Source of the DNA: Notospermus geniculatus
Taxonomy: Eukaryota > Nemertea > Pilidiophora > Heteronemertea > Lineidae
Length of the DNA: 64,000 nt
NCBI GenBank assembly: GCA_002633025.1
Contig: NMRB01000439.1
Location: 1 to 64,000 of the forward strand
Reading direction: 5' to 3'
The notes below the pieces were generated by a model. It was given only the letters and a program-made list of their open reading frames with translations, had not been told where the DNA came from and did not search any database. Shown here piece after piece: positions 12,374 to 24,652 of the stretch. Both the position numbers and the translations under genes were made by a program. Numbering within the stretch: the stretch's first letter is position 1; every line of letters starts with the position of its first letter.

Positions 12374-12575
12374 CATTTTTTGTGAAAATATGAAATTTAC
12401 CCTTAATTAACCTTTGACCTTAATTAATGACCTAATTAGGCAATTTTGGGAAACACAAACAAGATTCATATTCAGCACAAAATTTCCATTCAGAACAACC
12501 TATTTGTTTGCTTTTCCTCAAAAATGCCTCATGCAGTCATATTTTCTGGAAATCAAACCAGTCTATAACCCCAGG
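12374..12575 (-). repeat. Third fragment of the giant inverted-repeat arm
   Basis: It reads as the reverse complement of 8,245-8,450, including ATTTTCTGGAAATCAAACC near its end. It sits directly after a single N, so it may be a real extra copy or a misjoined piece. Confidence 0.75.
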
Positions 12576-13423
12576 ATAGCATCTTCATCTACCTCAGCTA
12601 CCCACATCGACTGTTCCATCTGGACGTCCGTGAAGTTTAACTTGAACGTTGACTTCCCCGCAAATGATATCTGCGTCCTATTTGCCGCCGTCATAGTTCC
12701 AACTACTTCCTCCAGAAACGGTCTGTTAGACTCCTCCATCTTCTCTACCATCCTCGGATGGACAATGGATACTGTCGCCCCAGAATCTACAAGAAACCTT
12801 CACTGAACACCTTGCAGTTTTCCATAGGCATAAAGGCCTCTGCCTTTATCACCAAGAAAATGTGTCCCCATCGCTCTCTCTACAGCTGGCCTATCCTCTA
12901 CTCGGTCAGCCGACTTTCGGCCGTCAAAGCCGGCTTGTCCGAGTTTTCCGGCAACTTAGGGCAGTTCTTCTTAATATGTCCCTTCTCGTGGCAATTGTAG
13001 CATTCCACCGGAGGACGTGGTTTCTTGCTCCATTTATTCTTATTTCCATTACCATTTTCAGTTGGAGCCGTGGTCGGCTTAGACTTCTGCAGTTCTTTCA
13101 CCGCCTGTGTCAATTCCCTGATCGAACTTATCAATTCCTCATTCATCCTGTTTGTCGCACCGGTAGTGGGCTTGTTTTCATCTGCCGTCACCGCTCGCAC
13201 TTGAGTTGTCGTCCCCGACGCCTGCTGAAACGCTTCGTATTCGACGGCGGTTCTTTCGGCATCATACAGGTTGGCCGGCCTAGACTGTTTTACGAACCAC
13301 CTCTGATTATTGTCAGTCAGCGCATCTATAAACTGATCCCTGGAGAAGACCTCCATCATCTCGTTCCCAACGGAGGGATAAGCCTTCCTCGTCAATTTCC
13401 TCACGTTCTGAGAGAGTTAAGCC
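12576..13423 (-). mobile_element. Ty3/gypsy retrotransposon fragment (gag end and protease)
   Basis: On the minus strand, 12,898-13,404 codes for the end of a gag protein with a CCHC zinc knuckle (CYNCHEKGHIKKNC) behind a Lys/Pro-rich linker. About 12,563-12,800 codes for an aspartic protease start with VDSGATVSIV, the catalytic Asp region, followed by beta-rich sequence. The two are in different frames. Reverse transcriptase, integrase and LTRs are absent, and the 5' end is cut near 13,424 by a foldback element. It is a dead fragment. Confidence 0.8.
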
Positions 13424-13608
13424 CCCCCCCCGCACACGGTGCGCATCTTGCTCAGCAAAGTTCTACACGTGGAACTTTGCTCAGCAAGATTCGCACCGTG
13501 TGCTGGCAAATTTTGTGCATTTTCCTGCGTCACGTCACGTCGCGCCCAATATCTGGCATGCTTGATATTTTCTGCCACGCGTGGCCAAATTTGCAACGTG
13601 TGCGGGGG
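13424..13608. repeat. Foldback element with a near-perfect hairpin
   Basis: At about 13,432-13,503, arms of roughly 31 bp containing CATCTTGCTCAGCAAAGTTC pair around a CACGTG-containing loop. The outer ends (C-rich CGCACACGGTGC and GCAACGTGTGCGGGGG) also form an inverted pair. Confidence 0.7.
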
Positions 13609-13612
13609 TCGT

Positions 13613-14092
13613 GAGCATTTGTCTCAGCCACTGCCATCAGACCAACCAATGAAAAGGTGGGTTCACGGCACGTGATTTTCTCGCCAAATAAATGGCCGTG
13701 CCCACACCTTGTGCTTCATCATGCTTGTCACGATTTTTGAAGTCCGGCGAACACACATCATGAAGGCATCTCTCTTCAAGTTGCAACTCTCCACTGTCAT
13801 TTTCTTGGGATACCGGTGTGTGGGGCAAAATCTGCCTTGGCGAGAGCATTGGTCCTGTTGGAGTTTGACGTTATGACGTAATGTCACACCTGCTACTGCA
13901 GGTGAGTTTTTCTCTTTTTTTCCAGCCAAGCTTTACACAAAAATCAGTCGACAGTTCCAATTTCTCGCCAATGTGTGAATCGATGAAAATACCTCAATGG
14001 GGCGCGGCCATTTTATTTAGCGGGAACGTCACGTGCCGTTAACCCACCTTTTCATTGGCTGGTCTGTTGGCAGTGGCTGAGACAAATGCTTA
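13613..14092. repeat. TIR element with about 90-bp inverted ends
   Basis: The left end, GCATTTGTCTCAGCCACTGC, and its right-end reverse complement match through CCAATGAAAAGGTGGGTT and a CACGTGA word. The interior has no coding frame. No clear target duplication is visible. Confidence 0.75.
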
Positions 14093-14099
14093 ACACCAA

Positions 14100-15459
14100 G
14101 TTAGCGCTAACATAAGTTTTGTGCAACCCAGCCCAGGTCTGCATCTTCTAGGCCTACGCAGAAATTAAATTAGTTATGGCGCGGGGGGGGGCTACAGGTG
14201 TTCCATCATATTATTGCTAACTGACATAGCCAAATATGATGCCTCGGGGTTAAACTTAGCACTTCTATAAAGATATTTCCTTAACATTACCTACCTGATA
14301 CAAAATGCAGTGAGCAAACACGACACCCATGTAGGCCTAACGGTCGTTACGTTCGGGTTGAGGGCTTGCAACCACCGCGCTCTTTTGAGGGAAACTCGTA
14401 TTCATCTGGAATTCTATGCCATATTTCCCTTGGCAGCACGTGACTTTGCACCAGCTGACAATGCAAGTTTGCACCATTTTATCAGGGTTTGGGGGAATTT
14501 TATTCAATACGATGAGACACTCAGTCAGCTGTCAAACGTCAAAACCAGCGTTGATATATTCACTTCCGTGTTTAGGCCTACATTGAGTTTCCTATGAGTC
14601 GCTAAGCAACGTGAGGACGTGACTTTTCATGACGCAATGTTCACAGTTTTAAATGACGTCGCGACGGGTCGGTCGATCGATGGCTCGCAGAGTCACCGCG
14701 TAGCAAACTCACCGGTGGCCCGGCACCTGGAAACGAGGTTCCATGAAAATTTTGTTGAAATGAGTTAAGGGCATATTTGAATTAAGTAGGTCACAATGTA
14801 CATTTTGTGCAGTTCACATCGATTTCGAAGCGACAGGTGTTGCAGAATACGCCTACGAAGTTTGACTGTGTAATGCATTCTCCATTAAACTAAAATCCTT
14901 CTTTTGCTTTTTTCTCGAAATGGCCTCTGATACTAAACACCAACTATTATGGGGTCTTGCACAAGATGCGCTCCCTCTGCATGTGCCATCTGCACCTCGT
15001 TCCCGTGTAGAAAACCATGATATGCATGACACGTTTTGTACACCCTTAGTCAATAGTAAATAGACAGCTACTAAATTCAATATTTCCTAATATAGCAGCG
15101 AGGCACAATTTTTCTTTTTATTTCCATTGATAACAACTGCATTGGCACCTTCTTACACCAAAATTATCTTGCTGTCCTTTGAACTGATTTTTTGGTGAAA
15201 GTTTGAATTTTCATTAAAAAAAGTGATTTTTTATTCGGGATTTGTTGGTGATCGCACCTATGCCATCTTGAAGCACATTTGTTTCTGAGTAGAATCTAGC
15301 TTTCGGATCCCATGGATCTGTAGGGGGGACAAAGTTACAGAGGGACTTTTGCAGTGATTTTGTTCGGTTGGCCAAGTTCGATCTTCCACGTGCTCTTCCG
15401 TATTTCATACCGACCAAGTGTTGAATATTCAGCAGTTCTCCGTCACAAAGCACACGCTC
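14100..15459. other. No supported gene
   Basis: The stretch is moderately AT-rich with only short shadow frames. A poly-G tract lies near 14,182. No repeat end or RNA is recognised. Confidence 0.4.
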
Positions 15460-16305
15460 NNNNNNNNNNNNNNNNNNNNNNNNNNNNNNNNNNNNNNNNN
15501 NNNNNNNNNNNNNNNNNNNNNNNNNNNNNNNNNNNNNNNNNNNNNNNNNNNNNNNNNNNNNNNNNNNNNNNNNNNNNNNNNNNNNNNNNNNNNNNNNNNN
15601 NNNNNNNNNNNNNNNNNNNNNNNNNNNNNNNNNNNNNNNNNNNNNNNNNNNNNNNNNNNNNNNNNNNNNNNNNNNNNNNNNNNNNNNNNNNNNNNNNNNN
15701 NNNNNNNNNNNNNNNNNNNNNNNNNNNNNNNNNNNNNNNNNNNNNNNNNNNNNNNNNNNNNNNNNNNNNNNNNNNNNNNNNNNNNNNNNNNNNNNNNNNN
15801 NNNNNNNNNNNNNNNNNNNNNNNNNNNNNNNNNNNNNNNNNNNNNNNNNNNNNNNNNNNNNNNNNNNNNNNNNNNNNNNNNNNNNNNNNNNNNNNNNNNN
15901 NNNNNNNNNNNNNNNNNNNNNNNNNNNNNNNNNNNNNNNNNNNNNNNNNNNNNNNNNNNNNNNNNNNNNNNNNNNNNNNNNNNNNNNNNNNNNNNNNNNN
16001 NNNNNNNNNNNNNNNNNNNNNNNNNNNNNNNNNNNNNNNNNNNNNNNNNNNNNNNNNNNNNNNNNNNNNNNNNNNNNNNNNNNNNNNNNNNNNNNNNNNN
16101 NNNNNNNNNNNNNNNNNNNNNNNNNNNNNNNNNNNNNNNNNNNNNNNNNNNNNNNNNNNNNNNNNNNNNNNNNNNNNNNNNNNNNNNNNNNNNNNNNNNN
16201 NNNNNNNNNNNNNNNNNNNNNNNNNNNNNNNNNNNNNNNNNNNNNNNNNNNNNNNNNNNNNNNNNNNNNNNNNNNNNNNNNNNNNNNNNNNNNNNNNNNN
16301 NNNNN
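15460..16305. other. Assembly gap (846 N)
   Basis: The sequence is unknown. Open frames drawn across it are artefacts. Confidence 0.99.
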
Positions 16306-18210
16306 AGTACCGGTACTAGATAGTGGGGTTGGGGGAAGTAAATGTATTATTTTTGTAGGATGAAGAGTTGAAGGGATGCTAGCATTCTGGAAGTAGAAGA
16401 AGGGAAGTGTTAATGTTGTGTTAGGCTGTTATATGGGCATCCTGCAGATGGCCTGCTTCTAGCAGTCCATCTGCAGGATGCCCCGATTGATAATGGTGCC
16501 ATGTGTGTGTGGTGTGGGGGGGGGGATGTATGTGTATAGCGATATTAGGTTGTAAAACAGGGATTTTGTGAGTGCGTGTAGTGAAATGGCGATGGGTATT
16601 AGCCGAATTCATGAATTGCAGCCTGCCTGCGAGCAGCGTACCGTAGGCCAACAAAAATTCAGAATGAATGAAGCCATTTGTATTGCAGGCCTAGCTAAGG
16701 CTTAAGCCCCAGGCTATATTGCCTTATTTTTTAGCAGCAATTCATCGTCTGTGACTGTGCTGAACTCTTCCTGTTAGGCCTACCACTGATTTATGAATAA
16801 CAGGTGGGCTGCTTTAACTTTGAGATGTCAGGCTGGACTACAGTACAGTAGGCCTAATGCATGCCAACACAGTATGATCACGGCACACACGTCATCTGCA
16901 TGCACACTAGGCCTAGCACAGGGATACAATGATAGGCCTAGCCTACATGCATGACTGATCTGATGACCGGTGAACTGTGCTACCGGTACGGTAGGCGTAG
17001 GTTTTTTGGCGTATGAAAAAGTCTATGGGGACAATAAAATTCGTGAAGGCTAAAGTTTAGAACCCCCGATCGGAAGTGACGTTACTCCACGGCACACAAT
17101 GGAAATCCTATTGTACAATGCGGCTTATTCCGTCAATCGATGACCTTTTTTTGGGCACTGATCGGGGATTCTAAACTCGTTCCATTTTTNACAGAGGATA
17201 GACTGGTTCCCGGTTCCAACATACCGTGAGCTATGTTGGGATCGCGAACCAGTCTATCCTCTGTGACGTCAGACACACAGAATTCTGTGTGTGAGGTCAA
17301 GGTCAAACGAGGCCGATACCGAACTCTTCTGCGCCTAGCGGTGAGTTCGGGAACCAAACTACCCTCGTATCTTCACACCTTCCGGCCCATGTGATTGTCA
17401 TCATAACGACTGCACGTTACGGGGATGGGGCATCATTCTGTACTCTTGCTGGAATCCTACTCTCAGCCGTGGCCGAACCCATGATATCTTGGCAATTTTT
17501 CTGCTATCTGCATTCCCAACTTACATGTGAATACTGACACCTTCAGGAAAGTTTCCTTGGAGAAGGTACCGCGAAGAAATTATTACAGTTCGGACCAAGG
17601 GTTACCATAGCAACTGGAAGTCGAGAACGTCAATTTCAACAATAGCGCCTTTTCTTCCAGAGTCAATCAACTGTTCCATTGTCTTTCATTTTCATTGGTT
17701 ACTTCCAAATTCATGGAGCATACATGTAGTAAAACCTCCCTCCACCAGGAAAGTAAATAAAATTTTGCCAGGTGAACGACGGACGGAAATATCAACGAAG
17801 ATGTGTCAGGTACAGTAATAGCATGGGTCACTCTTTGAACCCTGGCTTCAAATCTTCAACGCAGCGAAATGAATGGTGAATTTACACTCAAATACCCCCT
17901 CCCCAGCATCTGTAAATTCAAAGCATTTATTTGCCTATACATGTAGTTTTTTTATTGTTGCTAAGCACCGGCAGGTCGATTAAAGTTTAGTCGGGTCGAA
18001 GCCCGGGTTCGTGTTTCTTCCACCACAATCGATGCCTAAGTCGAGCTGATGACCAGGCAATGCCTGTACCTGAAGTCATGCAGTTCAGTCACAATGCAGG
18101 TATGTACGTTTTCTGCCTTTCTGCATGTAACCAACATCCACCCGACCGACCCCCCTCCGAAAAAACAGAAGTAGGCCTACCGAGCAGCTTTCAGTAAGAC
18201 ATTAGACAAA
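16306..18210. other. No supported gene; two hairpins
   Basis: There is a hairpin at about 16,435-16,483 (GGGCATCCTGCAGATGG and its complement) and another at about 17,191-17,264 (ACAGAGGATAGACTGGTTC and its complement) beside a single N at 17,190. A further inverted pair, GTTTAGAA.CCCCGATC, flanks about 17,055-17,175. The rest has many TAGGCCTA words and no coding signal. Confidence 0.5.
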
Positions 18211-18214
18211 ATAA

Positions 18215-19060
18215 TCTATACTATAATGGACGGTAGCCATGTTGGATTTTGTTATCAACCTGAGTTGACCTGTTATCTGCTATACCTTGCTATGTAATGA
18301 CTGTACCCAGCGACGGTGGACCGGACTCTCTGCCCTATCTCCTCCTTAGTTAGGGCTTGAAGCCTTACTCATCAATAAAGCAACAGACCCTCTACCAAAG
18401 AATATTCTAGACAAACTAACTCCCTCAAAATGTGCTCGCCACGGGTCAATATGCTAGTCTTATTATAATGGACAGTAGCCATTTTGGATATTGTTATCAA
18501 CCTGAGTTGACCTGTTATCTGCTATACCTTGCTATGTAATGACACTATACAGTTACGGTGGAACAGACTTACTGCCCGATCTCCTCCTTAGTTAGGGCTT
18601 GAAGCCTACGAAGAGCGGCCTATGTGGACTGTACAATAGGAGGGGAGTGCCCTTACCGCATTTTGGTTTTAAATGAAGTGATTATTTGTATGAAAAAGAG
18701 AGAAAATCAGTTGTGTGGTGACATGTGCTGCCATCTACAAGAATGCCAGTGACCTACGAGTGGCTGGTAAACAGATACACACAGTAGGACTCGTGTGAAC
18801 AATCTGGGTCATCTTGGCATTACAGGCTGACTGAAGAGGTGTAATAAACCAGACATGATGCTGCTGTTTAGAAAGTCAGAACCTCTCACTGCTCATAGAT
18901 TTGATGGTTAACGATTAACAAATGGATTCCTAGCCATGAAACTACCCCTCTCCAAACACACTCATCAATAAAGCAACAGACCCTCTACCACAGGATATTC
19001 AAGGAAAAACACATTCCCTCAAAATGTGTTCGCCGCGGGTCAGTAGCTAGTAACATTTAA
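18215..19060. repeat. Partial copies of the element seen at 20,651-21,665
   Basis: A block with CTGAGTTGACCTGTTATCTGC occurs twice (about 18,255 and 18,500), and its reverse complement occurs at about 21,420-21,445. A block with GCAACAGACCCTCTACCA occurs at about 18,380 and 18,970 and in reverse at about 20,950. This is a nested or tandemly rearranged non-autonomous element without coding capacity. Confidence 0.7.
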
Positions 19061-19639
19061 TGGACTCGAGACAAGTCAAATTCTCTTCGATTCTAACTTC
19101 ATCTCAGGGATAATACACTTCAATACGGGTGATCGGTCAATTTCCGCTAAAAAAGTTCACTTCTGTATTTTGAGACACAACAACTGTTGCCACTCGCCAC
19201 TGGATACGTCAGTCCTGTTCCATTCCTCAAAGTTGTTTTTCCCATCGTTTGCCTGACCATCGTGGATTTCGGCAACAAAGGCCCAAATATAAGCATTATC
19301 ATTATATCAGGATGAATCAAGTACATGTACATATCATTTCATTACAGACATCCTTTGTGAATGCAGCAATTAAGTGGCACAATAGAGTATTTTGATTTTT
19401 TTAATTCAATCAATAAACGTGGATTCTATGCATGACAACATGATATTGACCAAAGACAGATCCGCCATATACATGTATGAACTCATCAGCCTGGTGTGAT
19501 AGTTAGGATTAAGCTATCTTTCGTTGGAGGTTCATTTTTTCACGAACCTAAAACCGTATTGTGAGTGAAAGTGGAATCTTTCAAAGTGGAAACCTGAAAT
19601 TTCATAGAAAATGGTGAAGAACTGTGGATCCAACTAACA

Positions 19640-19760
19640 GTCAACGGGAGATTGGGACAAGGAGACAGCGTTGCATGCATGAAGTGGTGATGTCTCTAGG
19701 GCCTAGAAACACTGCCAAACAGCTGCTCTACTATAGGATGTGCGAAGTTGAAGTTAGAAG
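19640..19760 (+). pseudogene. Duplicated leader of gene A1
   Basis: The DNA just upstream repeats the start of the gene's first exon in diverged form. An ATG with MSLGPRNTAKQLL corresponds to MSPAPRNTANLLL of the real leader, preceded by the same GATTGGGACAAGGAGA word. The frame soon ends. The same ghost leader precedes A2 (about 24,385-24,500) and A3 (about 28,225-28,350), so the duplication predates the gene cluster. Confidence 0.6.
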
Positions 19761-19845
19761 TTTCATAGAAAACGACAAATAATTCTTTTCTATGGATTCA
19801 GCTAACTATCAACAAAGATTGGGACAAGGAGATGGGGAACCAGCG

Positions 19846-22151
19846 ATGTCACCAGCACCCAGAAACACTGCCAACCTACTGCTCTTATTCTTTTTGTCCT
19901 CCTTGTTTGATACAGGTCTGACAGTGAGCTGTAAGGTGCCAGTTCTGTATTGGCCTCTCGACAAATTTACATCGAATCTGAATACGGTAGGCCCACGGTT
20001 GCCAGTGATGGGACTGGGAAGAGATCTTCTGACGAACGGGCCTTCAGGTCTTGAAGGAGACGCCATGAATTTCAGAAAGGGGTGGCGTAAGAACGTAAAA
20101 TCGTTTAGTATTTTATGGCCAATACGTCATGGTTTTACTCTTTCATTTAAAATCAAGTACGAAAGTAGGCACCGGCGTGGAGCTCTTTTCTTCCTGTCCA
20201 ACCTACCAAGAAGGATGAAGAGCACGAGTAAGGATGTACGAATCTTGGTAGCTATTGGCAACCAGAGAGGAATAGAAAGAGCTTGCATAGCTCATTGTGT
20301 AAACAACAATGAAAAGTACAAAGGCAAAAGAACATTTCATTTGGGGCGTTGGTACGACTTCACCATTAAATTTATTTTGCCTCTGCACTCTTGGAAAATG
20401 TCTCCACCAATTCTTGTATTTTGCATAGACGGTAAACTGATTAAAAAATTGACGTTTCGCAAAGCCTGGAGAACTGGACGTAGCTTCACAAACGGGAAGA
20501 TGAAGATACATTTCGGCAAAGAGAGACCAGTGAGCACAATTAGTATTGCGCGCCTTTTTTTCATCGGCCATGTGCCCAATGCACCACTGCCAGCTGTCGA
20601 GGAGTACAGCAAATGGTCTGAAGGTGAGCATTTAGAACGTAGCATACTGTTAGTGGAATCGGTTAATATCGTCCTGGGTATAACAGAAATATACCCAGGT
20701 TCAATGTCGTCCCACAAAACTATACCCTGGGTATAGTTGGATCTACAAAAGTATACTCAGTACCGTAGTTTTGAGCCTAGGTACGAGTAAGGAACGGATC
20801 TCGCGTGATCAACAGGACCGCGCGTGATTCGCACTTCTGTCGTATACCTGCGCGGTATGTTCGTGACAAATGCGTGAATTGAAAACACTAGCATATTGAC
20901 CCGCGGCGAACACATTTTGAGGGAGTGTGTTTGTCCTTGAATACCCTGTGGTAGAGGGTCTGTTGCTTTATATTGATGAGTTTGTTTGGAGAGGGCCAGT
21001 TTCATGGCTAGGAATCAAATCCATGAGCACAGTGAGGAGTTTTCACTTTCACTTTATAAACAGCAGCAGCATCAGATCTGGTTAATTACGCCTCTTCAAC
21101 TCACAATGCCAAGGTGACCCAGATTCATGATAGCTATAGGTTCACATGAGTCCTATCTGTTTAATGCCAGCCACTCATCTCATTCCTAGGTCACTCCCGT
21201 TCTTGTAGATGGCAGCGCAGGTCACCACACATCTGATTTTCTCTCTTTTTCATGCAAATCATCACTTTTAAAACCAAAATTCCGTAATAAAACACACTCC
21301 TCCTATTGTACTGTACACATAGGCCGCTCTTCCTAGGATTCAAGCCCTAACTAAGGAGGAGATAGGGCAGAGAGTCCGGTCCACTCGATCGGTGTACAGT
21401 CATTACATAGCAAGGTATAGCAGATAAACAGGTCAACTCAGGTTGATAACAAAATCCAACATGGCTACCGTCCATTATAGTATAGATGTCTTTCGACTTG
21501 CCATGCTTGTGGTCATGTGACATTCGCGATAACAATCTCGTCTCGGTGCTGTATCCAATCCTGGGTAAACTTTTGTAGATCAAACTATACCCAGGGTGTA
21601 GTTTAGTGCGACGACATTGAATTGGGTATATTTCTGTTATACCCAGGACGACATTAACCGATTCGGCATACTGTATTCTCTGAAGTAACGAGCAACATTC
21701 TATGGAGTTGACGAGATGGTGATTCCACCGTCAATTTCGTTTACTTTGTAATCAAATGGAAGAAATAAAGTTCGTAATTACATGCCCTGTGGTAACTTTG
21801 ACAACTTGGGATATGCCCAGTTTGTCTCAGTATACATCACTGTCCCTCTCAACACATCATAACGGTACGATTTCAGGGGAAGTTTTCCAAGCTTCAGACT
21901 ACAAAACTGTGCCAAAATCATCGCTGTTAGCATCCTACCCAGAGCGATCTTCCGTCCAGTGTTGCATATCTTGTATCAGAACGTTTGAATGTTTATCGTT
22001 CACATCCAAAATGGCGTCAGTTTCCGCTTCCGGTGGACAAGGAAGATGTGTTATGACGAATTTCAATGACCAATACCGCAACAAAACTGTTACAGATGAT
22101 GAAAATAACCAGAAGATCTTTATGGTGAAGCATTGGGATTGTTTAGAATAA
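19846..22151 (+). CDS. Gene A1: secreted LamG-like plus PAN/apple protein
   Basis: Two exons: 19,846-20,623 and 21,877-22,151, with donor GAAG|gtgagc and acceptor tttcag|GGG, joined in phase 1, giving about 350 residues. Residues 1-28 are a signal peptide with core NLLLLFFLSSLF. About 33-250 is a LamG/ConA-like domain (VLYWPLDK at the start, a GFTLSFKIKYE strand, ILVFCIDGKLIK). About 260-350 is a PAN/apple domain with Cys pattern CC..C....C, then GRC and a final WDC. I chose the second ATG because only it is kept in all three paralogues; an upstream in-frame ATG lies at 19,792. Likely an extracellular carbohydrate- or protein-binding protein. The intron holds a 1,015-bp element. Confidence 0.75.
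20651..21665. repeat. Non-autonomous TIR element in the intron of A1
   Basis: The inverted ends share AATCGGTTAAT and TCGTCCTGGGTATA, and continue through TATACCC words for about 100 bp. A 9-bp direct repeat GCATACTGT (20,642-20,650 and 21,666-21,674) flanks it, the size expected for Mutator-like elements. The right end fits exactly and the left TIR is offset by a few bases. A3 has a related uninterrupted site at about 29,281. Confidence 0.75.
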
Positions 22152-22839
22152 CGAGACAAGGTTGCACTGTTAGAAATTATTAATTTTACAGTAGTAATTT
22201 TGCAGTAATTTTACAGAAAGTGCCTGCAGCAGAGTCCCCAGCATTTTCTGTAAATTTACATAATTTTTTAATGGTATGATTCATGTTTTCCTGTATTGGT
22301 TGGACTCCATTGGACATCGCTCTCATCGTTCGTGGGGTTCTCATTAATTCAGTCCTTTTGTATCATAAGATCAACTAGTCTGAATTCAACAAAATTTGCA
22401 GTAAACATGCAGAAGGGTCTTGCCTATCATATGAAAGAGTCACTCAGAATGCAAATCTGTTGAGGTTTAAAAGGCTACAGACCACATTTATAAAATGCTA
22501 AATTTGTAAGTTGAATCTTTATGTTGATTCCTTTATGATTACGGTCAATTGGGAATTGCTGTCTGCAAAATTATTGTAAGCTTCTTATTTCTTTCATTAC
22601 AAAATTGCAGAAATAACCGACGTCACATCGGCTTTGACCGACAACAGCAACAAAGGGAAAGTCCGTGATCATGGTGTTATGCAGCCATGATTCGATTCGC
22701 TTCCATCACTATCGGTCTTCCATGACTGCAACAACCTTTGGAATTAATTCATACGAAGAAGCAGCAGGACAGATCCTCTCGCTATGGTAGCCTTTCAAAA
22801 GTCCGAAGTGGAAATTCAAAACTTCTAGCTACAAGACGA
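22152..22839. other. 3' flank of A1, no supported gene
   Basis: It contains a region at about 22,600-22,790 that weakly matches the 3' flank of A2 near 27,120-27,420. That suggests a shared downstream segment, but no consistent exon can be drawn in both copies. Confidence 0.4.
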
Positions 22840-23495
22840 TGCCTCAAATTCCTTCTCCTGCATTTGATAAGTGTTCTCTGTGCATTGAAAGATGCCTTCC
22901 TGTACTTTGACGGGATAACCTGCTGTGTATTGACGAGTCGTCTCCTGTGCATATTGACAGACGTCCTCCTGTGCTTTGACAGGTTCGTCCTGTGCATGCA
23001 CATGTGGGCCCCTGAGCATTCACAGATGTACTGCTAGGCTTAGACAGGACCCTGTACACCTGTGCTTTGACAGGTGTCCTCCTGTGCATTGAAAGACATC
23101 CTCCTGTGCTTTGACAAGTGTCGCCTTCATTGACAGGCGTCCTCCTGTGCTTTGACAGGTGTTATCCTGTACTTTGACAGGACTGGTGTCTTTTTGTGCT
23201 TTTATTCACTGGTTTTATCCTGTACTTATGACAGGTGATCTTTTGTACTTTGACAGGTGTTGTCCTGTGCCTTGACAGGAGAACACCTGTGCTTTGACAG
23301 GTGTTCTTCTGTGCTTTGACAGGCGTTCTCCTGTGCTTTGACAGGTGTTATCCTGTACTTTGGCGATCGAAGCTGTCATCAAGAAAAGAGTGTACACCTG
23401 TGCTTTGACAGGTGTGTTCTTCTGTGCTTTGACAGGTGTTATCCTGTACGTTGACAGGTGTTATCCTGTACTTTGACAGGTGTTATCCTGTACTT
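22840..23495. repeat. Minisatellite of about 20-24-bp hairpin-forming units
   Basis: The unit is close to TCCTGTGCTTTGACAGGTGT with length and base variants, and two dozen or more units are present. Each unit contains CCTGT and ACAGG, which can pair around a 6-nt loop. A block containing GATCGAAGCTGTCATCAAGA occurs twice (about 23,363 and 23,500), showing higher-order duplication. Frames on the minus strand rich in CTG/CAG-type codons are by-products of the repeat. Confidence 0.85.
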
Positions 23496-23643
23496 TGACG
23501 ATCGAAGCTGTCATCAAGAAAAGAGTGTACTCGTTTTTGGTCCACCAGATTTACAAACATGCTGTACATGTATACATGTAGTTTATACAGGGAGTCCTCG
23601 CCAATACCGTCTTCAGAGACCAGAAAAGACTGACAGTCTTTTC

Positions 23644-23969
23644 CATCTGGTGCTCACCAGTCTATCTGGCCTCACGGCCATCTAGCCTGGTTCGAATCCA
23701 TAACATTTCCCGTTTCTGAGGGGGTGAAAGCCTCAGCCAATCATCGGGGCGCGAAGGAAAATCGACGTGCCAATCAAAATCCATGTTACAAATTCGAGCG
23801 TGAAAAGCAAAGAAAGTGTCCAACGGTGATTTGTTTCGCGAGTTCTGATTGACTCGGAGGCGGGGTCAAGTAGGGGTCAGGTTCATTAATAATTTATGCA
23901 TTAACGGAAAAGATGACATGATTCGGACAAGGCTAAAGACGGAGTCGATAGCCTTGTTTGGACAAGATG
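23644..23969 (-). repeat. MITE M330, copy 1
   Basis: This 326-bp element matches 52,435-52,764 in reverse orientation. The ends CATCTGGTG and ACAAGATG share only a short inverted core. The direct repeat GTCTTTTC (8 bp) flanks it at 23,636-23,643 and 23,970-23,977. Removing one copy restores a palindromic target, CCAGAAAAGAC..GTCTTTTCTGG. Confidence 0.85.
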
Positions 23970-24652
23970 GTCTTTTCTGGTCTCTCCAACTGAAAACTGC
24001 CTGAGGAAGACCCCGCTTGGGGTCGAAAATTTGCAAGTTTATGCAAGTTGACTTCTTGATATTTATTATTATCTTAGGCCTACACCGAGCATGTCGAGTC
24101 GTAAGCTATTACAAGGCGTAAGTCAGACTTTTGTTCATATATAAAAAGATATCCATTGTGGATGCAATAAAGTGGCATAATATAGAATTATTGATGTTCA
24201 ATTCAATCAATAAACGTGGTTTCTATGCATGATAACATGATATTGACCAATGACGGATCCGCCATATATCAACTCATCAGCCTGGTGATAATTAGGATTA
24301 AGGTATCCTTCGTTAGAGGTTCATTTTTTCACGAGCCTAAAACCGCATTGTGCTTTTGAAAGTGGAAGAAATGGTGAAGAACTGTGGATCCAACTTTAAC
24401 AGTCAACGGAAGATTGGGACAAGGAGACAGCGTTGCATGCAAGAGCCAGTGATGTCTCTAGGGCATAGAAACACTGCCAAACAGCTGCTCTATCTTTATT
24501 CTTGGATGTACGAAGTTGAAATCAGAAGTTTCATGATAGAAAACGATGACAAATGATTTCTTTCCTGTCCTACATTTTCTATGGATTCAGCTGACTGTCG
24601 ACAGAGATTGGGGCAAGAAGATATAATAAAGGAAAGCACAGATGAACCAGCG

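Noticed and set aside
15354-16323. Long open frames across the N gap
   Set aside because: They are made only of unknown bases; no coding claim is possible.
16261-18210. CRISPR-like or promoter arrays
   Set aside because: Only isolated hairpins and TAGGCCTA words are present; there is no regular spacing.
22782-23089. Minus-strand frames with repeated HRRT/STG-like residues
   Set aside because: They are translations of the minisatellite unit in three frames, with no independent coding signal.
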